In this document: positions 23,841 through 34,843 of the stretch, one piece after another
Layout: each line of letters opens with the position of its first letter
Numbering within the stretch: the first letter of the stretch is position 1
Assembly (NCBI GenBank): GCA_028564705.1
Contig: JAPXFQ010002688.1
Coordinates: 1,922,001 to 1,986,000 of the forward strand
Reading direction: 5' to 3'
Length of the DNA stretch: 64,000 bases
Source of the DNA: Apricaphanius iberus
Taxonomy: Eukaryota > Chordata > Actinopteri > Cyprinodontiformes > Aphaniidae
Position numbers and translations under genes: made by a program
Notes under the pieces: generated by a model
What the model was told of the DNA's origin: nothing
Seen by the model: only the letters and a program-made list of their open reading frames with translations
The model's database searches: none

Positions 23841-24212
23841 ATGAAGCGCGACTTGGGGTCCCGCGACACTTCAGAAGCATATTTGTGCTGCGAAATAGCT
23901 TTTCTGCCTGATTTGCGCGAACAATTCGCGCTAAAGATGCAATGGGAAATTCACGCTGCATTTTATGTGGTGCATTTTGTGCATTCCCGTTCATGGCATC
24001 TACTGCTCGATTTGGAAAAATCTGAACTCCAGGGTCAAATTGCGCCGCAACAACCAATCAGGGGAGAGAGTTTCAGTGATTTTGTGTCTGTCATGGAGTC
24101 ACACCCTCAGCAGGACATGGAGGAAATACTGATAAACATCATGGCTAATCACCCCGAGCTACATGACCCAAGCCGTTTTCAATATAGAGACAGGAAAATA
24201 TATATATTATAA
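23841..24212 (+). pseudogene. MADF-like fragment of a Harbinger accessory protein
   Basis: This 123-codon frame lies inside the element at 23767-24589. Its last ~30 residues read MEEILINIMANHPELHD, then SRFQYRDRKIY, matching the start of the MADF domain (LIxxVxxxPxLWD, then YxDRxxK), a Myb-like DNA-binding fold used by the accessory protein of PIF/Harbinger elements. The domain stops after about 30 of its usual 80 or so residues in a TATATA run, so the product is truncated. The first ~90 residues overlap the terminal region and are probably not truly coding. No intact partner transposase is in the window. Confidence 0.5.
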
Positions 24213-24238
24213 ATAGGTTTAACTATTTAGACAGGAAT

Positions 24239-24275
24239 GCTCTTACGAGCTTTGTGGGTGGCTCTTAAAAGAGCC
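24239..24275 (-). promoter_or_regulatory. Histone-type 3' stem-loop and downstream element
   Basis: The minus strand reads GGCTCTTTTAAGAGCC (24275 to 24260), a 6-bp stem with a 4-nt loop that matches the replication-dependent histone mRNA stem-loop consensus in full. It is followed at once by ACCCA (24259-24255), the canonical cleavage-site context. About 8 nt further lies GTAAGAGC (24246-24239), resembling the purine-rich element that pairs with U7 snRNA. The 5' flank is CAACAAC. No histone coding frame was found upstream on the minus strand (24290-24590). It may be a captured or decayed histone 3' end. Confidence 0.6.
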
Positions 24276-24592
24276 GTTGTTGCTGTAAAAGCACCTCTCG
24301 GCATAGAATTCAGCCTTGAAACAGCCTCACCTGGTTTCCTGGTAGCAGCTCCTGCACCACTCTAGCCACAGCTCCGAACACGCAGTCCTCCATCAGCTCT
24401 GTCCATAATCCAACGGCAGCTGCACTCTGGCCCCAGCTCTGCTGAAGGCCAGTTCGCGTGTGAAAATACCATATTTTAAGCGCGTCCAGTTCGCTTTGTA
24501 CACACTTCAAGGTGCGAATGTGCACGCGAACAGCTAGGCGTGTGTAGTGCTTTTTAGTCACACCTATCGCGTTCGCTGTGGACACAGCGTTA

Positions 24593-25006
24593 CATCATCA
24601 TGCCCAAATAACCCTGGATCAAGCATTTATTACTTATCAGTCCAGTAGCAACATGGCTAGTTCATCATCCATAGCACATCCTGTTTTACAGTATCTCTAG
24701 CACCTCATTCACTGTCACTGTGCAAACAAAGCTGAAAAATTGTAACACTGGGTTTTAGAAGCTAATCCTACTTTGGGCTAAACTGAAAAAAATGTTACAT
24801 AAAAGATATTTCACAGCAGTTGTAGGAATGAAGTGTTGTCTGACCTGTGTAACCTTCCTGCTTTCTGAGGCAGCAGGATGAAAAGCAGGAGGTGCGCTGT
24901 GAGTTTTTGGCCTTAATGACGGAAACAACCTGGTCATGAGTTGAGAAACTAGCTCAGCTCACTGTGTCCAGCTACATTCAGTCTGTTTGCTGCAAATTTC
25001 CTTATG
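24593..25006. other. no recognised feature
   Basis: Unique sequence directly right of the Harbinger-like element. Nothing identified. Confidence 0.4.
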
Positions 25007-25106
25007 CCTGATTCACACTGGGCACATAATAGACGTGGTTCAGTGTCTGTGTAGGAGCTGTGCGGACACCATGCCGCATCAGTTCTGCACCCAGTGTGAA
25101 TCAAGG
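25007..25106. repeat. Small inverted-repeat element (100 bp)
   Basis: CCTGATTCACACTGGGCACA at the left is answered on the reverse strand by CTTGATTCACACTGGGTGCA at the right, around a GC-rich interior. The structure resembles a very short MITE. No clear target duplication. Confidence 0.55.
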
Positions 25107-25568
25107 GTTGACAGCTTTCTCCGGCGGTGACGCTCTGGCAGCTTTCAGTTTGGGAACTCGACTGCTCTTGCTCTATCGCTTCCCCCTTTTCTTTTTCTTG
25201 CTTCTTGTGATAGTCTTCTTTGGTTTCTTTGGTGGATCTGCCATTGCTCAAGTCTCAAATCTGTGGTTTTTTTTATATAATTTGGTAGCTCATACCATAC
25301 TGCCGTAAAACAAAGCTCAGACGCTACTTCCGCCAGGCGACCCATGGAAGAAAAGTTGTATAGTGTGGTTTTCAACTGCAGGAACCTCCCATGCAGTGAC
25401 TGCTCCGAAAATTAACATAATAAATACCGATGTGGCACCAAAACATTTTAAAAACTCATTTTTATAAGGATGTGAAAGTTATGGAGTATGTCTTAAAACT
25501 GCGAAATGTGAAATGCATCTTTTTGAAGGGCAGTGGTCTTTGCCACACATTTTACAGCATTTATTTAA
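25107..25568. other. no recognised feature
   Basis: Moderately GC-rich at first, then AT-rich. Short Lys/Arg-rich minus frames and the hydrophobic plus frame are mirror images of one pyrimidine-rich tract and are not convincing genes. Confidence 0.35.
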
Positions 25569-25885
25569 TTAAAGGAGACATATTATGAAAAAAATCACTT
25601 TTCCTGGGATTTGGGTTGTCATTGTGTGTCTCTGGTGCATATACATGCATATAAATTTGGGAAAACAAACATCCATGCTGTTTTGACTGATATATGATTT
25701 TCTTAATTGATCCTGCATTCAGTCTCTGATTGAGCTGTTCAAAATCTGTCTGGCTTTCTACGTCAAAAGCCGGAATATTGGAATATCGGAATATCCACAC
25801 CTCCTCAGAGCTGTCTCCACCCACCAGGTACAGCAGTAAACAACAGTTTCCGATTGGAAAGCTCTTGTTCAGATTAGGAAACACC

Positions 25886-26003
25886 ATGTTGCAGCTCCAC
25901 GCAAAATGCTCCGTTTTTGGCTGCTCAAAAGAGCTCAAAATACTTTATCGGGTCCCAATGGAAGAGGACAGAAGAGCGGCATGGGTTGACTTTATTTTTT
26001 ATG
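25886..26003 (+). pseudogene. THAP domain N-terminal exon of the transposon
   Basis: The frame reads AKCSVFGCSKELKILYRVP, then RRAAWVDFIFYG, and runs into a splice donor GTAAG at 26004. This matches the start of a THAP zinc finger (CxxxxC near the N-terminus, then Pro and Trp about 10-15 residues later), a DNA-binding fold used by P- and Kolobok-type transposases. The CxxH half of the finger should lie in a following exon, which I could not locate. Residues before Met/Ala-Lys-Cys are unlikely to be coding. Probably non-functional. Confidence 0.55.
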
Positions 26004-26170
26004 GTAAGATGCTGGCGGTAAGAGGGGGGAGGACGGGAGAAGAATGGAAACACGCCGCCAAACTGAGCTGCTGAGAACTGGTCAGAAGATGTGAGATCTG
26101 CCGCAGAAGAGCAGCATAGGTTGGATTTATTTTTGATGGTAAGAAGCTAGCGGTAAGGGCGGGGAAGGCT
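25971..26170. repeat. 135-bp-offset tandem duplication inside the THAP element
   Basis: GAAGAGCGGCATGGGTTGAC, then TTATTTTTTATGGTAAGATG at 25971-26010, recurs as GAAGAGCAGCATAGGTTGGA and TTATTTTTGATGGTAAGAAG at 26106-26145, with flanking homology. The exon end and its splice donor are therefore present twice. The copies differ at several positions. Confidence 0.75.
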
Positions 26171-26394
26171 GAAGACCTGCCGCCACACGGATCTCAAAGA
26201 GCGGGGTCTCTGCGGTGCTAGAGAGCTGGAGTCAGCTGATGGAGCTGGAAGGCTTTAGAGTCGGCGTCTTAACTTGAAGTCATTTCTTCAATAACCATTC
26301 AGAAGTATTTTTTGCTGAATTCTCTGAGTATCAGGTTCTCACACAGAAACATTGGGGAGTTAAATTATCAGAATAAAAATATTTTGAGTTAATT

Positions 26395-26480
26395 TTCAAT
26401 TAAATCAAAAAAACTTTATTGAACCCATGAGGGGAAATTCAGTAGTTTACAGTACAACCTGTCCACAGATCCAGGTCACT
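26395..26480 (-). mobile_element. LINE 3' tail nested in the THAP element
   Basis: AAAAAAACTTTATTGAACCC followed by ATGAGGGGAAATTC is the reverse of a common teleost LINE tail (GAATTTCCCCTCATGGG, TTCAATAAAGTTTTTTTGA). Only the end is visible. Confidence 0.55.
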
Positions 26481-27072
26481 GAAGAGCAGTGCTCCCATCT
26501 GTATTATTATTATTAACACTGACAGAGTAATTGCAACCTTTATGGTGTGAAATTTTTTATCATGTCTTGAGTTATTTATCTGAGTTGACCACAGTGGTCA
26601 CCATATAAACTCTGCACGAGTGCTGATTTCAACTATGATAGTCTTAAATCTGCACTTTTAAATTTGCTGTGCAGAAGACTCCCCTCCTACAGGAGCAGAT
26701 TCTGGTTCAAACATGTTTGGTTGAACTCATTTTTTTCTTGTATGGTTTAATTCCCTTTTTTGTGTGTATGGTTGAACTACTGCAGCAGCCATGTCCATAA
26801 CCTTCACACATAGTGGTAACAGTCATTATGTGAGTGGTGGGCGTGAGCAAAGATTGTAGAAGTGTTGGGCGTGGCCAAGTTAACAGCAGCTCATTAATAT
26901 GTAATGATCAGCAGAAAAAAGCACAATCTGCAACGGACTGAAACAGAGAGAAATACATGTTGGTAACTATTGTTTCCTACAAGCTATTTCCAGGAAACAA
27001 CTTCAGAAACTTTCTGTAACTCTTAGATCTATTTTAAATTCTGTAAAAATAGTCATAATATGTCTCCTATAA

Positions 27073-28048
27073 ACTTCCATACAGTGGCATGTTTCTGAAA
27101 ACAATATCCAACTGACCAAATTCAGTGATGCAGAGCACAAACACATCTCCACCTGAAAGATAAAGTGACATCACAGAACGCTCACACCAGTTACTAAAAG
27201 TTGTGATAATTTAAGACCCCAGTGTTGCAAAACAACCTTTACAATTGTTTTTTTTTCTCTGAGTTCTTTATGCTTCAAGCCAATTGTCAAACAAATTGTG
27301 CACAGAGAGACATTAAATTTTTTTAAAAGCAATGTTAAATATTGCTACACAGTAGAAATTATATAATGAAATAAGATCATGAAAAAAATATATTATTATT
27401 CTTTGGGAGGAGTTGCATGAACATTAAACATTTTCTTATAAATCAAATGGGGCCCAGCAAAAATTGTAGAGGATTATATTTCATTAGGACATTGATTCAA
27501 AGCTTCTAAACTGACCCAATTGTGTTGAAGTAGAAGAAAATGTAAAAGTTGTAGGATGGTGTACTTTCTGGACAGTTTGAAACCCCTGGTTTAGATCTAA
27601 CTATGTTTGACCAAATTTCAGTTCAGAATATTTGCCATATATTCTTAGATGTTCTGATTTTAATTTAACTGAGCTCGAGTTAGGTTACTGGAAAGAATTG
27701 ACAAAATTTCAGCCTAAAGCAAGGATTGAAAGACCCTTAAAACACATGTAGCTGTAATTGCAGTGAATCATGATTCTGCAAAGTATTAATCTTGCACTCA
27801 ACACTTATCAGATTTTTATTTGAAACAATTTTGAAAAATATGTATTATTTTCCTACATGATGCTAGACTTTGTGTTAATCTCAAAAATGAAATTCCAATA
27901 AAATTACAGACTTATTCACATAGCAAATGGGTTCATATTTACAAAAAAAATATGAATACTTTTACAAAACACTTTACTACCAGATATAGATAATATTGCA
28001 TTATCTGGAACGTTTTGACTGGTGAAAAGACTAACACCCACATGCCTA
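27073..28048. other. no recognised feature
   Basis: AT-rich unique DNA. No motif identified. Confidence 0.4.
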
Positions 28049-28140
28049 CAATGCCTTACAAAACTATTCAAGCTACTTGAATTTTGTCTAATTTTTGTCA
28101 CATTCAGCTATCCTGAGTCAATATTTGTATAACAAGCTGG
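28049..28140 (+). mobile_element. Tc1-like terminal relic
   Basis: CAATGCCTTACAAAACTATT, then GCTACTTGAATTTTGTC and TTTTTGTCACATTCAG, resembles the degraded end of a teleost Tc1 family (CATTGCCTTGCAAAAGTATT, then CCTTGAACTTTTTCACAT, as I recall it). The rest of the element is absent or unrecognisable. Confidence 0.5.
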
Positions 28141-31100
28141 TGTGTCTCTAATAGGTTTTTACATCTGATGACTAAGATTTTTATCCTTTGTTTGGTGCAA
28201 AAAGATGAAACATACTCAAAGGGGATGCAGAACACTAGCAGCCATTAATTTTCAAGTCTTATCATAGCTTCTCAATTTAGGTTAGGCCTGGACATATCGG
28301 CTTTATGTTTAGAGATGTTAAGTTGGAAGGTGAAGCTACGCCTCGATCTCAAGCGCTTAGTTTCCACACTTTATACTCACTTTGGCTACCAAAGACTCAA
28401 AGTAAGAACCCTGATAAATGAAAATATAGTGTAAGATTTTTTAGAAAATACATTTTCAACAAATCACTTTTAAAATATGAGCATTTTAGTGATTAAATCA
28501 CCATAAAACAGAACAAATAATGCATATTAATTAGAAATTTAATGTTAAGGTCCAGGTTTGTTTGTTTACAGCTACAAAATGAGACCAGATGTGGATGAAG
28601 TGGCAATGCTTAGGAACTAAATGAGAGTCAGAAAGGGGAAAAGGTGAGTTGACCTGAAGCCACTTTAACTTTATTCTCAACTTAAAGTTAGATTCCAACA
28701 GTCTGTCTGTAACAAAGCCCTTAGACACAGTAATCATAAACAGGTCCCAGTACACTGACAACTTTTTGCTCAGCTACTCTATTTGTCCATGTTAACAGCC
28801 CTGTGTTTGGAACCTCTCTCTCTCTCTCTCTCTCTGCAACATTCACTCATAATTGTGTTCATTAATAGGGATAGACATTGAAACATACAGATATATGACA
28901 CATTTATGCTAAACCTTCAAATACAGTAAACATACCAGTTTTTTTTTAAAGACTTATGCTCTGTTCACCCCTGGTTCCTATATTTACACTCATCTTCCCA
29001 AGGCATCAATTGCTCTAAAGCAGTGCTGCGTTAGTGACATGGAAAGGAAAGGGGAGGAACAGTAAGGTCATTCGGATGACTAATGGCAGAATTCACAGGA
29101 AACTCCAGGAACATTCCTCCTCAAATTATGCTATTAGCTGCTTTAGGGAGCAGAGAGCATGAATAAGTGAGACAATGATGGCGGGAGGGGAAAAAAAACA
29201 GGCATGAATAATATGTGTTGGGTAGGTGGGAGGAAGAGTTGGAGGGGTGTTAAAACAACAGAAACAGAAAGAGAAAGGGACTTGTAGCCATTTGGCCTCT
29301 TTTTGTGTATTGGAATGTGGTGCCCTGGCATTTACACGTTTGCGTGATTTATTGGCACTTGCACCCCCCCCCCCTTCTGTTTTTGTCAATGCAAGCCTCT
29401 CAGAGCCAGGAAAAAACCCTAAGCCCAAGGAGACAGCGGGCCTGGGCTTTTCTCCCTACCCCCCTGCACCTGTTCTCCTGGCAGGGTAAATGATAGGCTG
29501 TAATTATGTGTGAAAGGGGTTCTGCTGGATAGCTGGTGTGATAGTGTCAATCCGCTAATGTTTTATATTGGACTCTGTATGATCCCATGAGTGTAAGAGG
29601 GAAAGCTCTCGATGAAGAGGGATGTACATGTGTTTGGCCTCTGTCGCTGCTGTGTGTGTGTGATAGTGCACTGATGTGCTGGATGGTGTTGACTATGTTG
29701 GGTGTTTTTATATAAATTTCCCTTGCTAATGCTATTGGGTTATTTCAGTTCATCGCTAAATTGAATTCTGTGAGTTATTTTTGAAAAATCTGAGATGGTT
29801 TAATAAAACACTACAACGGCTGTCTTTTCCAACAAAGCTTTAAATCTTTTTTAAAAGCATGCAGTTTTAGGGGCAGCATTGAGCCACTCTTCTCCACTCC
29901 ATCCCTACATTTAGTAGGGCCTCTTTTGAAAACCTATCTTAAAGGTTTGAGCTACCATGAGAGCACACCGTATTTAGCTTGAGAACACACATAGCAAGCA
30001 CGCTTAATCTACCACAGTCAAAATTGCTCGACTGAGAAATTTATCATGAAATTCTTTCATAGCTGTCAGATTTGGATATAATGTTTGTTTTTTTTTATTG
30101 TAGAAAAACCTGACCCACACTAGAAGTATTTTCATTACACATTGACATTCTTTTCTGTCTTGTGGCCTCTAACATGTCTTCTTTCCCAATTTACTCTAAA
30201 TTATTCTGGCTGCTGAAGGAGGAGCAGCCTCTCATGATCTCTACTGATCTCTTGCCTTACTCTCTTTTCTTATTTAGGTTTCTTAGCTTTTTCTTAATTA
30301 ATTGTTACACCCATCCACTTGGGTTACTGTATTGGATCAGATCTCCTTTTCTGATTGCTTTTTAAAGGACTGTGGATTAACAAAATAACACTTTACCCAC
30401 CCAAGGAGTTTGCCAGACACAAACTACTCCAGAGAATGGATGTTTTTGGAAATAAAGATATGTTGCCTTGAGGTAAACAGGGAAGTACAAACTGGATATG
30501 GAAATGAGAGATGACACGCAGTGAGCAAGACCCTGGCAGCCTGGTGGTAACTCAGTCCAATAGTCTTGCACGGAAGCCACAGAACAATGCTACTCCCTAA
30601 GCCAGGCGCTAAATGAGTAGAACACCCCATTCACATTTTGATGAACACTGGCCGGCTTTAAAGCGTACTCCCTGAATGACGATGCAGGCCCCCAGGATCA
30701 GTCAAGATGATCAGAAGAAATCCAGCCACCTTAAGCATATTCATAAAATAGTAATAAATCCCCTTTGCAAAAGCTCTGATAATTTATTATGGTTCAATAA
30801 ATGGGACTGAAGACTTTTGTAGCCAGAATACTAGTGTATACTCATACATCAACACTCTAAATTGGAAAAGCTTCTTATCCATGGAGGATCAACTGATATA
30901 AGCAAAAAAGAGTGAGATTCTGAAGAGAGACTTATCTAATATGCTACACAGACTTGAAAGACTTTATATGAACATTTTCATCCGCAGACCAGTCCCTGGA
31001 GATAATGATAAAAGATGAAGTAGACTTTGTATGCTCCATAGATGGTTTAACACAACATTTAACATTTACAACAGATCACATTTATTAACAATTTAAAATA

Positions 31101-31615
31101 TTTGGATGAGTAAAGCATCTGTTCAAGGAAAACCAATGTAATCTCAAGAAATTTGGAGTGAGAGTGCTGACTTCACACTTGTTTTCCTATCTCAATCAGA
31201 AAGCTCTGAATGTCTCAAAACACTTGATGAAATACACAAGGACTGACTCCAAGCACAGCCAGAGAACAAACACTTCCCCAAAAACACCAAATCAAGATGA
31301 CTGTGCCAGCCCAAACAGATAGGCAACCTGATGGACTGAATGCTCAAATTATAATAGGAACTCCGCTTACACCAAGACTTGGACTACACCATGCCTCTGT
31401 TCATAGTTCTACATTTACATCGCTGATAATAATAGACATCTTATATAGAAGGAAACCAAACATTAAACCAAGCCCCATCATCCACCAGGATGTGTCTGAC
31501 GAAGGTAATAAACTGGTGATTATAAACAGGATAATCCATAAAATTAAAACTAAACACTGCGCTATTTAGCCAAATCCTAAACTGATCACATTTCAGAAGA
31601 ATCACCACCAAACCT
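28141..31615. other. mostly unique; candidate conserved noncoding block 28970-29650
   Basis: Holds a (CT)n tract at 28814-28835 and a C run near 29365-29375. The 29380-29650 part is GC-richer and contains homeodomain-like TGTAATTATG. The two plus frames at 29226-29493 are low-complexity. The stretch 30860-31610 may be the 5' UTR or ORF1 region of the LINE that follows, since no other element intervenes, but I see no diagnostic motif. Confidence 0.3.
28814..28835. repeat. (CT)n microsatellite
   Basis: About eleven CT units. Confidence 0.95.
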
Positions 31616-32740
31616 CTTAAACTAGCATCATTACACATCAAGTCCTTGTCAGGGAAGTCCTTTCTAATTAATGACTTCATCACTGAGTGCAACCTAGATG
31701 TGCTATTTCTATTGGAAACCTGGTTAGGCAGTAATAATTAATCATCTGCACTTATAGAGTGCAAACTGTAATTTACTCTGTCAAATTACAATTTTCTAAT
31801 GGAGAGCGGGAAACACAGACTGTGTGGAGGGGCAGCCAAATACTGTCATAAGTCACTGAACTTCAAAAAGTTATTTTTGGGCACATTTGACTCTTTTGAA
31901 TACCTAGCTACCCAGACAAATAAGCATAACAAATCTTTATTTCTTAGTTTGTATAAACCTTTAAAAATCTAACTAACTTCTTTAATGATTTCAGCTACCT
32001 TCTTTCTGTAACACTATGACTAATTAATCATTGGGGAGGATTTCAACATCCACCCAGCATGCTAAACAGCCAACACACAATCAAGCACACTCTGGAATTA
32101 ATTATTGGGAACGGTTTAAAAGTCTCCAAAATCTTGGTATTTGATATTGCATGATCTGAACATTTCCGCATTTTCTTTGAAAGTACCATCTAGCCAAAGT
32201 GGGACCACTATAAAAAAAGAGTATTCTTGGGGAAAATTCATTTGAAAACTTTCAACAAACACCTCACCAATATCCCCCTAATTCTAACTAACTAATACTC
32301 TAGTGATACTTAAGTAATACTTGAATAACCCCTAAACTAAATTCTACCAGGGCTTGCAAATACTAATAAAATAGTCTGTGCATCAATACCAAACCCAATT
32401 ACCAATGTTATCCCCAGTTAAAACCAATTTAGAGAAAATAATTGAAATAAAAAATGAAACCAATCAAACCTTGATAAAATCATTAACCAACTAAGCTCCT
32501 CCTCTTGGTGCTTGGATATCTTACCTACAGTTTTTCTTAGACAGTCATTGACATCTGATTGAAATAGGTGACTCATCATTCCTGTCAGGGGTCTTCTCCC
32601 GGGCTTTAAAAACAGCAGTTACCAAACCATTACTAAAGTAGAACAACCTGGGCAACACTTAATGCAGAAATACACACTGTTCATTCAATCTTATTAGATT
32701 GTTGAAATAGCTGTGTTTCAACAGCTAAATAACTTCCTAA
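31616..32740 (+). mobile_element. L2-type LINE, 5' half (endonuclease to start of RT)
   Basis: Recognisable blocks in order: LKLASLHIKSLSGKSFL, then FITECNLDVLFLLETWLGS (31616-31740), matching the start of the APE-type endonuclease; KLFLGTFDSFEYLATQ (about 31870-31920); GEDFNIHPA (about 32037-32062), the DFN motif of the endonuclease with one inserted residue; and, near 32480-32740, LDKIINQLSSSSWCLDILP then VFQQLNNFLTT, from the region just before the RT palm. Frames change and stops are frequent, so it is a pseudogene. The downstream RT and 3' UTR are missing. The family is clear; individual residues are read through frameshifts. Confidence 0.8.
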
Positions 32741-32826
32741 CAACAGGCTTGAAAATGGGAGCACTTGGTCCCACTTAGTTATTACACTACAATATATGTT
32801 GTCCATTACACTTAGAGGACAGCATG

Positions 32827-32856
32827 CAAGGAAAGGAAAGGAAAGGAAAGGAAAGT
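32827..32856. repeat. (AAAGG)n microsatellite
   Basis: About six pentanucleotide units. Confidence 0.95.
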
Positions 32857-33226
32857 CATATAAGGTCACCTGTGGCAGTTACATATGGGTGTGGGAAAAG
32901 ACTGGTCTCTCACTCATCCATGAGACAACAAAGGTAGGTTTTTTTTCTGTTTTGCCAGGAAATGTGTCCAGGATTGTGTATACATACAGTAGGTGTGTGT
33001 GTGTGCGTCTGCGTGTAGGTGTGTGTCTTGACAGCAGTTACTATATGCAGGAAACCACAAAAAGCTAACATTTATCTCCATACAACGAGGGAATGGTTTT
33101 GCTCCACCTGCTTGATACAGAGAAAATCACAAAGTACAGCAGTCAGACAAAAACACCAATGATTTCTACAGCCACCACTAATGTTGTAGGCCATCCGACT
33201 GTGTGTATGTGCTTGTGTGTTTGTGC

Positions 33227-33244
33227 GTGTGTGTGTGTGTGTGT
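33227..33244. repeat. (TG)n microsatellite
   Basis: Nine TG units, part of a longer GT-rich region with similar tracts at 32993-33006 and 33391-33413. Confidence 0.9.
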
Positions 33245-34610
33245 TTAAGAGGAAAAAAAGAGAGAGCAAGAGAGAAAGATTTTGTGAGTCATGGAGAGGC
33301 TGCAGGTGATTGGTCAGGAAGTGGTCATGTTATTATCTCTAATTGAGGGGTAATTGTGGAGCCCAGTTTACCGTACTGTATGTGTTAGAGTGTGTGTTTG
33401 TGTGTGTGTGTGTCTTTTTATGTGTCTATGTTTGTGTTTAGGTGTATGCAGAGTGGAAAATTACATCTAGAGTTTGGGCTTGCTGTGATTAAAAACAAAA
33501 CAGAGTAAACAGTGGGGTTTAGTGGGCAGTGGTTGGAATGGTGGAATGGTGTTTGTCCTGTCTGCTTAATGGTGTGCTGCTGTTCTCGACCTTTAGGCTT
33601 TGGTGAAAAAAGTCTACATAAAATTTACTCAACTTGTCATCTGTACTCTGTGATAATAATTAAAATAAAATCAAGGATAGTTAGCTCATGAAAAACAAAA
33701 TAAAGTAAGTTTATCACTGAGACCTCCCAGATAACTTGTGGAGCTTTTTAATTAATGTGGTCAGATCAATTCAATTACACAGAGAACTAGATCTCATACA
33801 TGCAGGGGAACAAGAGAGTTTCAATCACTTTCCACATAGTAAAAAAAAAACAGAAAAAAGTCACTTTTACCGCATTCTGGGGTTTTAGTATTGAAAATAA
33901 TAGCCAATAGTAAATAGAATAACTTGACCAACTGATGATCAGCAAGTGTGATCACTTCTGTAACTTCAGCTGCCAGTATTCTCAGAAGTGGACTCAAAGA
34001 TACCCAAGAGGTTTGATTTCACTCTATAGGTCTCAGTTACCATGTTAAATATTACATTTTATTGCCAGACATTTAAGAACTCTGAAAGGAAAGGTTACCG
34101 AGAAAAGGCCTCTCGAAAAATAACACTACCATCACCTATATTTCTAAATTTCCATCTGAATAAACAACAGCAGTTCTAAAAAGCGTTCTTTGAAAAGATA
34201 AGACAAAATAAGAGATGTTTGGTCATAATGCAGGGTGTCATGTTGGCAAACAGAGCATATCAGTATAAACAATTTCATATCAAATGTCAAACATGGTGGG
34301 GCAGAGTGAGAATTTAGGGGCTTGTTGGAAAAAAAAAATGCCCACAACTCTTTGTAAATTGAAGCAATGCTGAAGAAAAGAGGCCAAAAATTCCTCCATA
34401 AGAATGTGAGAGAGACATGATCATACAGTAAATTACGGAGAGCTATGATTACTGAGGGAGGTTTACAACCCATTAAATAATGAGATATAGCTTTTTGGAT
34501 TGTTGCTATATTCTTATTTGCTAAATAAAAGTGTGGACTCTAATTTTCTTAACAATAAACAAATAAATGTCCCCTTTAAGTGATGATGTATTTCTCAGCA
34601 TGCTAATTAA

Positions 34611-34773
34611 AGGAGACATATTATGACTATTTTTCCACAATTTAAAATAGGTCTAAGAGTTCCTGAAAACAGGTTTCTGAAGTTGTTTCCTGGAAATAAC
34701 CTGTTGGAAACAATAGTTACCAACCCTTCTCTCTGTTTCAGCCCCTTGCAGATTGTGCTGTTTTCTGTTGATC

Positions 34774-34778
<5 letters not shown>
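34611..34778 (-). mobile_element. Kolobok-like THAP element, right end only
   Basis: Preceded by TTAA (34607-34610), this begins AGGAGACATATTATGACTAT and matches the reverse complement of 26900-27068 block by block: TTTAAAATAGGTCTAAGAGT, CAGGTTTCTGAAGTTGTTTC and TGCAGATTGTGCTG. Homology stops at ATCATTATAT, exactly where an (AT)n array begins, so the rest of the element is lost or displaced. Confidence 0.85.

Positions 34779-34840
<62 letters not shown>
34776..34840. repeat. (AT)n microsatellite, ~65 bp
   Basis: About 32 uninterrupted AT units. The array begins at the TATAT-like point where the transposon end at 34778 loses homology to its paralogue, suggesting the expansion seeded inside the element. 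The short ORFs read from it are artefacts. Confidence 0.97.

Positions 34841-34843
<3 letters not shown>

Larger units (their letters stand above)
23767..24589. mobile_element. PIF/Harbinger-like element (823 bp) with MADF fragment
   Basis: The left end CGGTGTGTACAGACCAAATA and right end (reverse strand) CGCTGTGTCCACAGCGAACG are imperfect inverted repeats about 34 nt long, both running on to CGATAGG. Exact TTA triplets flank them (23764-23766 and 24590-24592), the target duplication of PIF/Harbinger elements. The GC- and CpG-rich ends fit this class. Inside, a plus-strand frame resembles the accessory DNA-binding ORF, and a histone-type 3' stem-loop sits on the minus strand. No transposase is visible, so it is non-autonomous. 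Confidence 0.75.
25573..27068 (+). mobile_element. Kolobok-like THAP-bearing transposon (1.5 kb)
   Basis: The left end AGGAGACATATTATGA and the right end (reverse strand) AGGAGACATATTATGACT are matched inverted repeats. TTAA precedes the left end (25569-25572) and ATAA, a one-base variant, follows the right (27069-27072). TTAA target sites together with a THAP-domain protein point to the Kolobok superfamily, by inference. The interior holds one recognisable THAP exon, a tandem duplication and a nested LINE tail, and no transposase that I can see. A second copy end lies at 34611 in the opposite orientation. Confidence 0.65.
32741..34606. other. microsatellite-rich, no gene recognised
   Basis: Contains (AAAGG)n at 32827-32856 and three (TG)-rich tracts (32993-33006, 33227-33244, 33391-33413) separated by unique sequence. 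The short ORFs on the two strands are encoded by the TG/CA tracts. Nothing else is identified. Confidence 0.5.

Noticed and set aside
23841..24100. Histone H3-like words (DTSEAYL) as sign of a histone gene near the stem-loop
   Set aside because: The similarity is a few residues on the opposite strand from the stem-loop and the rest of the frame does not match H3.
32981..33068. Secreted Cys/Val-rich peptide
   Set aside because: Encoded by a TG/CG-rich tract; no family or conserved start.
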